Part shown: positions 25,292-32,435 of the stretch, piece by piece
How positions within the stretch are numbered: the stretch's first letter is position 1
How the letters are laid out: every line of letters begins with the position of its first letter
Notes under the pieces: model-generated
Told to the model about the DNA's origin: nothing
Seen by the model: the letters and a program-made list of their open reading frames with translations, nothing else
Database searches by the model: none
Translations under genes and position numbers: made by a program
DNA from: Prosthecobacter sp.
GTDB taxonomy: Bacteria; Verrucomicrobiota; Verrucomicrobiia; Verrucomicrobiales; Verrucomicrobiaceae
DNA length: 58,598 nt
Assembly (NCBI RefSeq): GCF_029946185.1
Contig: NZ_JAQSEA010000082.1
Location: 1-58,598 of the forward strand
Direction: 5' to 3'

Positions 25292-26460
25292 TGGTGCTGC
25301 TGAAAAGTCTGCTGCGCTGGGGTGCGCGCCTGCTTTTGCCCTTCATCGGCTGGTGGGTGCCCGTGCAGAGGCTGCGCGGGGTGGCGCGTGCTTCAGGGCG
25401 GGAGGTAATCCTGCTCGCTGCGGGGCAGCCACGCTGGACGGACTTCATCATCCAGCAACTGTTTGCGGCAGAGCCTCGGGTGGAAAATTGTATACATGTA
25501 CCAGTGTGGTCACTGCAAAAGCATCTGGACCGCGCACAGTCTGCCGCCGATCTGACGCTCGTGGGGATTGACCGTCTCTCCGCACAGCTATTTTTGGCGC
25601 AGGACTATCTCGCGGTGCCCCCCATGGTTTCCGCCTGGTTGACCGTGCCCGAGGAGGTACGGACCTACACCCGCGCACACAGCCGGACAGACTCGGAGTT
25701 CCGGCGGGTCAAACGCCAGGGCTACACCAGCGAGCTCTCCAAGTCCGCCGCTGACTATGAACTTTTTTACGACTCCTATTACAAGCCTTACATCCGCGAC
25801 AGGCATAAGGCCAAGGCGCAGGTGGCGCCACGCTGGCTGCTGCGGTGGGTGTTTCGGCGCGGTGGCATCCAATGGGTGACGCAGAACGGCGAACATGTGG
25901 CGGGGGATCTGGTGATCAAGCAGAGCAGGGACTACATCCCTGTGGTGACCGGGCTGCGGGAGGGGCGGCAGGAGCTTCTGCGTGAGGGCGCTCTGGCCGC
26001 GCTCTACGTGCATTCGCTGGAAGAAGCCCGGCACCTCGGCTGCACTCGCATCCTCCTCGGTGGCAGCAAGCCCTCACTGCATGACGGCGTGCTGCGTTAC
26101 AAGGCCAAATGGCTGGACGGCCTCACCGTGCATGATGGGCACCTTTCAGCCAATCATGTCCAGTTGCTGCGCTGGCCCCGGCTGGTCAGCCCCGTAGCGG
26201 AGTTCCTCAGCCAGACAGCGCTCATTCATCACGACCAAGACGGTTTTTCTGGGCTTTGGGCCTTTCCGAGCGATCTGCCTCTGACGGCTGAAAATCTGCA
26301 GCAGCAATACCATGCGCTGAAATTGAAGGGTCTGCACCGCTTTCGTATTTTGCTTCCCGGCGATGTGCCGCCGGGTTTCACCTGCCCGCCCGAAGTGCGC
26401 TTGATCAAGCTGGCAGCGGCGGAGCAGGTCGGGGCGGGAGAGATCAAGGACCTCGGCTGA
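25288..26460 (+). CDS. GNAT/FemAB-like protein, second of tandem pair
   Basis: A 390-residue paralogue of the preceding protein, collinear over nearly its whole length: LLLPFIGWWVPVQRLRGVARASGREVIL, PVWSLQKHLDRAQSAADLTLVGIDR, YVHSLEEARHLGCTRILLGGSKPSLHDGVLRYKAKW and LIHHDQDGFSGLWAFPSDLPLTAENLQQ all match block for block. The pair arose by tandem duplication and has diverged, so the two may use different acceptors or act as a heterodimer. The start overlaps the upstream stop by 4 bp. Confidence 0.7.
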   Translation: MMVLLKSLLRWGARLLLPFIGWWVPVQRLRGVARASGREVILLAAGQPRWTDFIIQQLFAAEPRVENCIHVPVWSLQKHLDRAQSAADLTLVGIDRLSAQLFLAQDYLAVPPMVSAWLTVPEEVRTYTRAHSRTDSEFRRVKRQGYTSELSKSAADYELFYDSYYKPYIRDRHKAKAQVAPRWLLRWVFRRGGIQWVTQNGEHVAGDLVIKQSRDYIPVVTGLREGRQELLREGALAALYVHSLEEARHLGCTRILLGGSKPSLHDGVLRYKAKWLDGLTVHDGHLSANHVQLLRWPRLVSPVAEFLSQTALIHHDQDGFSGLWAFPSDLPLTAENLQQQYHALKLKGLHRFRILLPGDVPPGFTCPPEVRLIKLAAAEQVGAGEIKDLG

Positions 26461-26499
26461 CCGCGTGGTTAAGACCGAAAGCCATTTCTCAAAGCTCCC

Positions 26500-26538
26500 A
26501 AATATTAATCTTTATTTAGGCCTGTTTAGCTAATATTT
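26500..26538. promoter_or_regulatory. AT-rich dyad upstream of the LuxI-like gene
   Basis: aaatatta at 26500-26507 and taatattt at 26531-26538 form an 8-bp inverted repeat within a markedly AT-rich 80-base stretch in otherwise GC-rich DNA. It is a likely promoter/operator region for 26577-27134. No known box is recognised. Confidence 0.45.
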
Positions 26539-26576
26539 AGCCTACGGTAAATATAAGAAAACCAGTCTTCTAAGAC

Positions 26577-27134
26577 ATGATTCAAGAGATTTCATTCCAC
26601 GAAAACCGCAACACCATCGCACAGATGCGGCGTGAGGTTTACACCACTGGTTTGATTCATGAGATCGATGAATTTGACGAAGCCGCGCATCATTTTGCGC
26701 TCTTCAATACTGCCCGTGAAATCACCGGCGTGATCCGCGTGCTGCGCAATGATGAGGTGCCTAAACTGGAGCTGCAAAGCGAATCCGACGCGCAGGATCT
26801 CGTGTATCCGAAGGACGGGCTCATCATCGAAGTGTCACGCGGCTGCGCCCGGAGAAGCCTCACAGGCATGCCGCTGATGAAGCTTGCCATGGCCATGCAG
26901 GACTACGCCAAACGGCAAAAGGCCGCTCATGTCGTCACCAAATCTGGCAAGCGCCTGCTGCCTCTGTACCAAACCATGGGCTTTCGCGTGTTTGGCAAAC
27001 CTTTCTACTCAGATTGGTTCGACGACCGCAGGACCGGCATGATGAGCATCCCCATCATTTACGACTTCGTCAAACCCGCGCGCGCAGCCGCTGTCGTCGT
27101 GCCTCAGGAAGAGGAAGAAGTGCTGGTCTGGTGA
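26577..27134 (+). CDS. LuxI-like / N-acyl amino acid synthase-type GNAT protein
   Basis: A 185-residue protein carrying the order of conserved residues seen in acyl-homoserine-lactone synthases and related PEP-CTERM-associated and FeeM-type acyltransferases. R18-R19 lie near the N-terminus, DEFDEAAHHFALFN (D31, D34) follows, then GVIRVLRND (Arg54 in the position of the G-x-x-R motif) and IIEVSRGCARR (E85-x-S-R88, the E-x-S-R signature). The second half, MPLMKLAMAMQDYAKRQKAAHVV then LPLYQTMGFRVFGKP, fits the GNAT core that binds acyl carrier. The conserved LuxI tryptophan is not obvious. It should make an N-acylated product from acyl-ACP or acyl-CoA; whether that is a signal is unknown. No LuxR gene is in the window. 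Confidence 0.7.
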   Translation: MIQEISFHENRNTIAQMRREVYTTGLIHEIDEFDEAAHHFALFNTAREITGVIRVLRNDEVPKLELQSESDAQDLVYPKDGLIIEVSRGCARRSLTGMPLMKLAMAMQDYAKRQKAAHVVTKSGKRLLPLYQTMGFRVFGKPFYSDWFDDRRTGMMSIPIIYDFVKPARAAAVVVPQEEEEVLVW

Positions 27135-27333
27135 AGCGTTGAACGCGTCTGCCCAGCGCTGGCTGTCCTCAGCCAGCCGCCGTCGACCTGTCCTTCGTAG
27201 CTCGACGCAGGAGAGCGAAGAAGGAAGCCCATGATCTGCGATCAAGAAACAGCCTGCTAAACGGAAATGAGTTTTGCGAACCGCCATACATGGCTCTGCG
27301 GCGGACTCTGCGGTCCGGAGACCACCCACAAAA
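27135..27333. other. Intergenic region with short dispersed repeats
   Basis: Gene-free. It contains CCTTCGTAGCTCGACGC with GAGCGAAGAAGG (27192-27222), a form of the CTTCGTAGCTTTAGCGAAG repeat seen at about 48829. It also contains ggaaatgagttttgcgaa at 27263-27280, present in reverse orientation at 49892-49909. Confidence 0.6.
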
Positions 27334-27363
27334 AACCGCGTGGTGCCGGAGCGCCACGCGGTT
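27334..27363 (-). terminator. Rho-independent terminator after the Gfo/Idh/MocA gene
   Basis: Minus-strand stem AACCGCGTGG/CCACGCGGTT (10 bp) is followed by a run of T (aaaaaa on the plus strand at 27330-27335). It is 25 bases beyond the stop of the minus-strand oxidoreductase. Confidence 0.85.
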
Positions 27364-27387
27364 GTGATTGAACTCTCTGTATCAGTC

Positions 27388-28425
27388 TCAGTCGAGATCA
27401 GCAATGCGCACCGGCTTGCCGCCTTGTTCGGCGCTTTTGTCGGAGGCGAAGATGACTTCAAAGCTGCGCAATGCTTCTGGGAAGCTGGTCAGCGGCATGT
27501 CCTTGCCTTCGTCCAGAGCATCGAAGAAGGCTTGGAACTGCGTCTCGTAGGGGTGGTCGCTCACGTCACCGGAGTCGAGCATCTTCATGGAGAGCTTGCT
27601 CCAGGCGTGCTTGTCGGTGTGCAGTTTCATGGAGTGAAATTTGTCATCCAGCAGGCTGCCCTGGCTGCCGCACAGGTGGGTGTGGAAGTAGTAGGGCTGC
27701 AGGCAGTCCACCACGGCGGCGGATTTGCCGACGGCACCGTTTTTGAAGTGAATCAGCGTGACGCTGGTGGTGTCGTACTCGTAGGGCTTGAAGATCTCGC
27801 TCTGCGTCTTGGTGGAGAAGCTGGTGACGCTTTCGATTTCGCCGCCCATGACCATGAGCAGGGCATCCAGTGCATGACAGCCGGCGGTGAGCAGGGCGCT
27901 GCCGCCGTCCTTCTTGCCGGTGTTCCAGCGGAACTGACCGTACCAAGGGCCGATGCCATGGTAGTAATCGACTTCGCCGTAATGGATGCTGCCCAGCAGA
28001 CCTTCGTCGATGAGCGCCTTGGTCACCTGAAACTGGTTCGAGAAGCGGCACTCAAAGCACACGCAGCCCTTCACGCCATTGGCCTTGGCCGCAGCGACGA
28101 TCTCGCGCACTTCCTGCAGCGAGTTGGCCATCGGCTTTTCGAGGATGATGTGCTTCTTCGCATTCGCCGCCTTGATGGCTTGGTCGCGGTGCTGGCTAGG
28201 GTAGCTGGAGATGTCCACCACATGGATGTCTGGATTCGCCAGCATCTCGTCGAGGTTTTGGTAGCTCTTGATGGGGGTGCTGTGCTTCGCGCTCAGTTCG
28301 GCGTCGTCCAATTTGCGGGAGGAGTAGATCGCGGTGACCTGCGCCTGCTTGCTTTTGTTGATGGCTTCGATGTGAGCGCTGGCGGCCCAGCCGTATCCGA
28401 TGATTCCGACGTTGTATTTCTTCAT
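27388..28425 (-). CDS. Gfo/Idh/MocA family oxidoreductase
   Basis: A 345-residue NAD(P)-dependent sugar or inositol dehydrogenase-type protein. The start at 28425 gives MKKYNVGIIGYGWAASAHIE, with the Rossmann G-x-G-x-x-A at residues 8-13. HIILEKPMANSLQEV near residue 94 is the family's E-K-P motif with the catalytic Lys. The C-terminal domain includes FECRFSNQFQVTKALIDEGLLG and DGGSALLTAGCHALDALLMVMG near 180, with the active-site G-x-x-x-D-x-x-H-like block reading CHALD. The substrate cannot be told. It has a strong terminator downstream and a repeat element upstream. Confidence 0.9.
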   Translation of the reverse strand: MKKYNVGIIGYGWAASAHIEAINKSKQAQVTAIYSSRKLDDAELSAKHSTPIKSYQNLDEMLANPDIHVVDISSYPSQHRDQAIKAANAKKHIILEKPMANSLQEVREIVAAAKANGVKGCVCFECRFSNQFQVTKALIDEGLLGSIHYGEVDYYHGIGPWYGQFRWNTGKKDGGSALLTAGCHALDALLMVMGGEIESVTSFSTKTQSEIFKPYEYDTTSVTLIHFKNGAVGKSAAVVDCLQPYYFHTHLCGSQGSLLDDKFHSMKLHTDKHAWSKLSMKMLDSGDVSDHPYETQFQAFFDALDEGKDMPLTSFPEALRSFEVIFASDKSAEQGGKPVRIADLD

Positions 28426-28515
28426 GGTGATGAGGGCATGCTCCAAAAAGGAGGCATGATTGTCAATATCAATACCCGGTACGGAAGTGTCTCTTTCGAG
28501 TCTTTTTAGGCAAGG

Positions 28516-28754
28516 GAAAGTACTAGCGAGCTTCAGCTCGTTCTGGACAGCGCTCTCTTCGCTGTTCAGAACGCCCGAGTGCTCTCAGCGAAAAAACAAC
28601 ACGCCGGCGCAAATCTCTGCGTCATCGTGCCTATGCGGTTCGAAATGGCTTGGAGAGCCTGAGACATGAGAGAGACACTCACCCTGCATTACTTGGAGCA
28701 GCAGAGACATTCGCAAGGCTTTCCGGAATGAGCTGAAGCTCATGAGTACTTTCT
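28516..28754. repeat. GAGCTTTAGCTC family element with separated ends
   Basis: The left end is AAAGTACTAGCGAGCTTCAG then CTCGTTCTGG (28517-28546). The right end is GGAATGAGCTGAAGCTCATG then AGTACTTTC (28724-28752). The interior holds a partial inner copy (GTTCAGAACG near 28564) and no recognisable gene. Confidence 0.75.
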
Positions 28755-28766
28755 TGAACACAACAA

Positions 28767-28793
28767 CAAAGCCGCGTTGTTCACGCGGCTTTG
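28767..28793 (-). terminator. Rho-independent terminator after rplI
   Basis: The 10-bp stem CAAAGCCGCG/CGCGGCTTTG with a 7-base loop lies 28 bases past the rplI stop; a TTGTTGTTGTG tract follows on the minus strand. Confidence 0.8.
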
Positions 28794-28820
28794 CAGAATG
28801 GTTAAGCTAGGAGAGAGCGC

Positions 28821-29309
28821 TTATTCAGCGTCGTCTTCAGCAGGAGCGGCTTCGCCAGCGGCGGAGACGTTCAGCTTGACGGTGGCGGTGATTTCGTGGC
28901 CAAGCTTGACGACGATTTCGAAGTTGCCGGTGCTCTTGATCGGCTTTTCCAGCACGATCATGTGACGATCCACTTCGATCTTGGACTCTTCGGAAAGAGC
29001 CTTGGCGATGTCGATGGTGGTGATGGAGCCGAAGGCCTTGCCGCCCTGACCGGTGGAAAGGGTGAGCTTGAGCTTCACCTTCTTCAGCTTGGAGGCAATC
29101 TTTTCAGCTTCGCCGACTTCCTTGGCTTCACGCTCTGCACGCACGGCCTTGAGGCGTTCGGTGTAGCGCAGGTTGCCCTTGGTGGCTTCATAAGCCTTGC
29201 CCTGGGGAAGCAGGAAATTGCGCGCAAAACCGCGCTTCACGCTGACGACGTCAGCTTCGGCTCCGAGGCCTTTGATTTGTTCTTTGAGAATAACTTGTGT
29301 GTTTGGCAT
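28821..29309 (-). CDS. rplI: 50S ribosomal protein L9
   Basis: A 162-residue L9. The N-terminal domain MPNTQVILKEQIKGLGAEADVVSVKRGFARNFLLPQGKA has the G-x-x-G...V-K-x-G-Y/F-x-R-N-x-L-x-P-x-G-x-A signature, followed by the long connecting helix (RYTERLKAVRAEREAKEVGEAEKIA) and the C-terminal domain (KAFGSITTIDIAKAL). The tail is acidic (APAEDDAE). A GAGGGA Shine-Dalgarno precedes the start. The usual partners rpsF, ssb and rpsR are not adjacent here; it stands alone with its own terminator. Confidence 0.97.
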   Translation of the reverse strand: MPNTQVILKEQIKGLGAEADVVSVKRGFARNFLLPQGKAYEATKGNLRYTERLKAVRAEREAKEVGEAEKIASKLKKVKLKLTLSTGQGGKAFGSITTIDIAKALSEESKIEVDRHMIVLEKPIKSTGNFEIVVKLGHEITATVKLNVSAAGEAAPAEDDAE

Positions 29310-29407
29310 GGCGACATTCCCTCGGGGAAAAAGGGGCGCGAAACTACACGCCTCCTAAGTTCTGTCAAAGACGGATTCTGGGTTCTTTTGAAAGTGTGGG
29401 TTCCATT

Positions 29408-29650
29408 TCAGATTCCCATGTTCGCCAGCGTCGTCGCGAGCCGGTTCATAAATACCGTCGCTTCTGGGTGCGCCGCCTCGAGTTCTCCGACCGAAGACTG
29501 CCACAGTCCTTGCGCCTGCCCAGGCTCTGCCGTGGGGGCTTCAGCCTCGGTTTGTGCCAGCAGGTCAAGCAGCTTGGTTTTCGCGGCTTCTGGCAGATCG
29601 TCCGCGTCTGCCACCAGTGTCTTGAGTTGTTCCAGTTGCTCTGTGTTCAT
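29408..29650 (-). CDS. DUF4404 family protein
   Basis: An 80-residue protein starting MNTEQLEQLKTLVADADDLP at 29650; a longer start at 29704 adds residues unlike the family. The helical N-terminal half and the closing segment HPEATVFMNRLATTLANMGI match the DUF4404 pattern, in which the final R-x-x-x-T-L-x-N-M-G-I is the best conserved part. Function is unknown. It lies between rplI and a Nudix hydrolase gene, all on the minus strand. Confidence 0.8.
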   Translation of the reverse strand: MNTEQLEQLKTLVADADDLPEAAKTKLLDLLAQTEAEAPTAEPGQAQGLWQSSVGELEAAHPEATVFMNRLATTLANMGI

Positions 29651-29715
29651 GGGTTCCCACTCTGTCACTGGCCGCTTGTCACGACAAGAGTTTTGATGCC
29701 ACAACGTCAGGCGAT

Positions 29716-30282
29716 TTATGCGGTCAATCCACCCCGTCCTGCCACTGCCAGCAGCGCCAAAACGCTGACGCTGTCGCGGATGCGCCCATCGCGGGCCATT
29801 TGAATGGCTTCGCTGAGGGGCAGGCGCAGGACTTCGAGTTCTTCGGTGTCCTCCGGCTGCGCCGCAGTGTGCGTGAGACCCGTGGCGATAAAGATGTCGC
29901 AGACTTCGTTGCTGGTGGAATTGGAAAGCTGAATGCCGGAGAGCAGGGACACGATGGTCGCGGCGACGATACCGGTCTCCTCCTTCAACTCGCGCCGGGC
30001 CGCTTCTACCGTGGATTCACCGGCAGGACAGCCGCCTTCGGGGATTTCCCACTCATAGCGCCCATGGCAGTAGCGCCATTGGCCCACCAGCCAGGTGTAG
30101 CCTTCGGCATCCACAGGGATCACGCCGACCGCGATGTTCTTGTACTCCACCACGCCGTAAATGCCGGCTCCGCCCGTGGGTTTGATCACCTGATCCTCCC
30201 GCACCCGGATCCATGGATTGGCATAGGTCTCGCGGGAGGAAACGGTCTGCCAGGGGTTGGGGTGCTGGGGGAGTGTGGGCAT
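29716..30282 (-). CDS. Nudix hydrolase, ADP-ribose pyrophosphatase-like
   Basis: A 188-residue Nudix protein. The Nudix box is complete: GGCPAGESTVEAARRELKEETGIV near residue 82 (G-x5-E-x7-R-E-x-x-E-E-x-G). The preceding segment WLVGQWRYCHGRYEWEIPEGG (V-x-Q-x-R, then E-x-P-x-G) is typical of the ADP-ribose/NDP-sugar pyrophosphatase branch, which clears ADP-ribose and related nucleotide sugars. The N-terminus ETYANPWIRVREDQVIKPTG also fits that branch. A TTGACC repeat block lies upstream. Confidence 0.88.
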   Translation of the reverse strand: MPTLPQHPNPWQTVSSRETYANPWIRVREDQVIKPTGGAGIYGVVEYKNIAVGVIPVDAEGYTWLVGQWRYCHGRYEWEIPEGGCPAGESTVEAARRELKEETGIVAATIVSLLSGIQLSNSTSNEVCDIFIATGLTHTAAQPEDTEELEVLRLPLSEAIQMARDGRIRDSVSVLALLAVAGRGGLTA

Positions 30283-30301
30283 TGGGGAGGGGGGGGAGCA
30301 A

Positions 30302-30440
30302 CGTCAAGAGGTCAAGAGGTCAAGCAATGGTCAAGGCGTTCCACCAAAGCAAAATCCTACTCGTCCTCGATCAAGCCGCCACGCACCCCTTGACCACCCC
30401 TTGACCACCCCTTGACCACCCCTTGACCACCCCTTGACCT
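30302..30440. repeat. TTGACC array with 11-bp period
   Basis: GTCAAGAGGTCAAGAGGTCAAG opens the region at 30303. A run of five nearly identical 11-base units, CCCCTTGACCA, spans about 30385-30440. The 11-base step is close to one helical turn. Motif and context match the clusters at 1509-1634 and 53781-53875. Confidence 0.85.
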
Positions 30441-30463
30441 CTGCCTTAACCTCCGTCCAAAAA

Positions 30464-31123
30464 TCACTTCACCGTCGAAAGCACCACTCCATCCGCCTCC
30501 ACCTGATACTTCACGATCGCCTTCAGCACCGGCCCCAGCTTTGCATCGTTTTGATAGGGACCTAGGTAGCCGTACATCGCCATGCCTTTGACCATTTCTT
30601 CCGGCACCGTCTTGCCCGGCACGCGCACGGCGCTGACTTTGGCATCGGGCCCCAGTTCAGTCGGCACCAAGGTGAAGTCCACTTCGCCGACGAGGTAGCG
30701 CTTGGTGTCCTCCCAGAACTTGGCCGTGTTCATGGGCAGGCTGGCCTTGGTGACGATTGTCTGATGGGTCGCATCGAGAGATGTCACCCGCAGCATGTCC
30801 TTGTAGCTGCCATTGCCGCCATCCGGGGCGAGGAGGAGCAGGGCATTGAGATCCGCCACACTGAGCTTCAGCGTAGCTGGTTTGCCCTCGGTCGCTGCGG
30901 CGGCAAAGTCGGTGAGCCTCTTCTCCAGCTCAGGCACAGCCGTTACGGGAGGGAGAGTGGCGGGGGCCGTCTGCGTGATGGCCGCGATGGCCGCATCCAT
31001 CGTGGTCAGCGTGTAGTAGCTCCACCAGAGGATGAAGCTGAAGACTCCGATCACGGCGGCCATGATGATGCAGCCGTAGCCGGAGTGGAACTCGCCTGTG
31101 GGGACTTTTTCGATCTTTGACAT
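30464..31123 (-). CDS. Membrane-anchored protein of unknown function
   Basis: A 219-residue protein with one transmembrane helix at about 15-37 (GYGCIIMAAVIGVFSFILWW) and a periplasmic or extracytoplasmic domain of about 180 residues. The domain has a helical linker (ELEKRLTDFAAAATEGKPA) followed by LKLSVADLNALLLLAPDG, a mixed beta region (VDFTLVPTELGPDAKVSAVRVPG) and a terminal KAIVKYQVEADGVVLSTVK. It resembles other PVC single-pass proteins only in layout; I do not recognise a family. It has its own start with no clear Shine-Dalgarno sequence. Confidence 0.7.
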   Translation of the reverse strand: MSKIEKVPTGEFHSGYGCIIMAAVIGVFSFILWWSYYTLTTMDAAIAAITQTAPATLPPVTAVPELEKRLTDFAAAATEGKPATLKLSVADLNALLLLAPDGGNGSYKDMLRVTSLDATHQTIVTKASLPMNTAKFWEDTKRYLVGEVDFTLVPTELGPDAKVSAVRVPGKTVPEEMVKGMAMYGYLGPYQNDAKLGPVLKAIVKYQVEADGVVLSTVK

Positions 31124-31296
31124 CCCTCATCTGAATGCGGCGCTGGCAAAGATCAAGCCGGTGTTCGTCCGGTGACAATGAACATCGCATCCACAGAAGT
31201 CTTGCCAAAAGGCAGGCTTTTTGCTGACATAAGATCAAATCAATCCCGAAAATTCCTTCCGGGATGATCCATCGCATACTACCACACCCTACAAAT

Positions 31297-31707
31297 ATGT
31301 TCACCCATCTGCTTCCTATGCTTCAACAAGCCAGCGAGGTTTCGTTTCAAACCTCGACAGATGCCCAAATCGGAATCGTGCCAACGATCATCGGCCTCGC
31401 GGCTCTGGTCTTCCTCATCGTTTCAGTTTGGAAGGTTTATACGAAGGCTGGAGAACCCGGCTGGGCCTGCATAGTGCCAATCTACAATGTGATCGTTTAC
31501 CTCAAAATATCGGGCAAACCACTCTGGTGGATCATCTTGTTTTTCATTCCTTTTGTTAACATCATCATCGCCCTGCTGGTTTCCATCGGTCTGGCGAAAA
31601 ACTTCGGCAAAGGCGGTGGATTTGGCGTCGGCATCTTTCTGCTCGGCTTCATTTTCATGCCCATCCTCGCCTTCGGCGATGCCAGGTTTGTGGGTCAGAA
31701 GAGCTAA
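31297..31707 (+). CDS. DUF5684-type integral membrane protein
   Basis: A 136-residue protein with three to four hydrophobic helices. IIGLAALVFLIVSVWKVYTKAGEPGWACIVPIYNVIVYLKISGKPLWW contains the family's G-x-P-x-W...P-x-Y-N motif. The C-terminus closes FGVGIFLLGFIFMPILAFGD. DUF5684 proteins are small membrane proteins often found beside or fused to signal peptidase genes; their role is unknown. An in-frame ATG at 31264 is possible, but MFTHLLPMLQQ at 31297 fits better. A TCCCG/CGGGA hairpin lies just upstream. Confidence 0.82.
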   Translation: MFTHLLPMLQQASEVSFQTSTDAQIGIVPTIIGLAALVFLIVSVWKVYTKAGEPGWACIVPIYNVIVYLKISGKPLWWIILFFIPFVNIIIALLVSIGLAKNFGKGGGFGVGIFLLGFIFMPILAFGDARFVGQKS

Positions 31708-31785
31708 TTAAGCCTGTTTGTTGCTAAGGTGCGCGTGCGAGAGATCGCCGCGCACCTTTTTCATGGCTGCACGGGCCTGCTCAAG

Positions 31786-32322
31786 CTACTGCACACCCGC
31801 TTTCAACCCTTCCAGAGCTGGTCGCATCACAGCCTCCGAATACCCCGCACGCGCCAGGCGCTCGCGGGCCGCTGTTAGAATCGCCGCGGACTCACCCGCA
31901 GTGCGCGGTTGCGCGAGCCTCGCGATCATCTGCCGCCCGATTTCATCCAGGGCCGGGCGCACCGTCTGAGTGAGATCAGGCACTGACTTGGAGGCGGGCG
32001 TCCCCGGCGGGTGCTGCTGCAGCCACTCCTCCTGCACCCCTTTGGCCGCTTGCATCTGGCCATTGAAAAAGCGCCGCACGTTCTCTGCTTTCAATCCGGC
32101 CGCGACTCCCCGCTGCGTCATGGTGCGCAGCAGTTCCGCCTCGCGCACCGGGTCGAAAATGGGCAGGGCTTTGGCCTGCTTCGCCTCCGCAACGTCATCC
32201 ATCCATTTCAGCCGTAGCACCATCAGCACCGGCAGGGACTTGGGCGAGCTCTTGTTCAAGGCACAACTGGACAGCAGCGATGCCAGCACCCACGTCACGA
32301 GGGAAAGAGAGACAGATTTCAT
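31786..32322 (-). CDS. Lipoprotein-type secreted chorismate mutase (AroQ-gamma-like)
   Basis: A 178-residue protein with a lipoprotein signal (LSLVTWVLASLLSSC). The mature part carries the AroQ helical pattern: LMVLRLKWMDDVAEAKQAKALPIFDPVREAELLRTM (residues 32-67) includes the catalytic Arg of helix 1, the V-A-x-x-K lysine and the P-x-x-D-x-x-R-E-x-x-L block. GLKAENVRRFFNGQMQAAKGVQEEW (75-100) gives F-F-x-x-Q...A-K-x-x-Q, and the final helices follow. This is the layout of exported AroQ-gamma mutases, which convert chorismate to prephenate. Secretion makes a housekeeping role in aromatic amino acid synthesis unlikely. No other aromatic-pathway gene is nearby. Confidence 0.8.
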   Translation of the reverse strand: MKSVSLSLVTWVLASLLSSCALNKSSPKSLPVLMVLRLKWMDDVAEAKQAKALPIFDPVREAELLRTMTQRGVAAGLKAENVRRFFNGQMQAAKGVQEEWLQQHPPGTPASKSVPDLTQTVRPALDEIGRQMIARLAQPRTAGESAAILTAARERLARAGYSEAVMRPALEGLKAGVQ

Positions 32323-32346
32323 CCGCCCAGATTAAGCGCTTCGTCA

Positions 32347-32430
32347 CAAAGCCGTCCACAGCTTTAGCTCGTTCTGGCTTCTGGTGCTTGAGGAGTTTTC
32401 CAGAACGAGTTAAAGCTCAGCAGTACTCTC
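32347..32430. repeat. GAGCTTTAGCTC family repeat, paired copy upstream of mnmA
   Basis: CACAGCTTTAGCTCGTTCTG and CCAGAACGAGTTAAAGCTCA form the two arms, with AAAGCCGTC and GCAGTACTC outer ends. It fills the divergent space between the chorismate mutase and mnmA starts, so their promoters must overlap it. Confidence 0.8.
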
Positions 32431-32435
32431 CGATC

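Noticed and set aside
30385-30440. Five regular short repeats resembling a CRISPR array
   Set aside because: Units are 11 bases with no spacers and no cas genes nearby; it is a simple tandem repeat.
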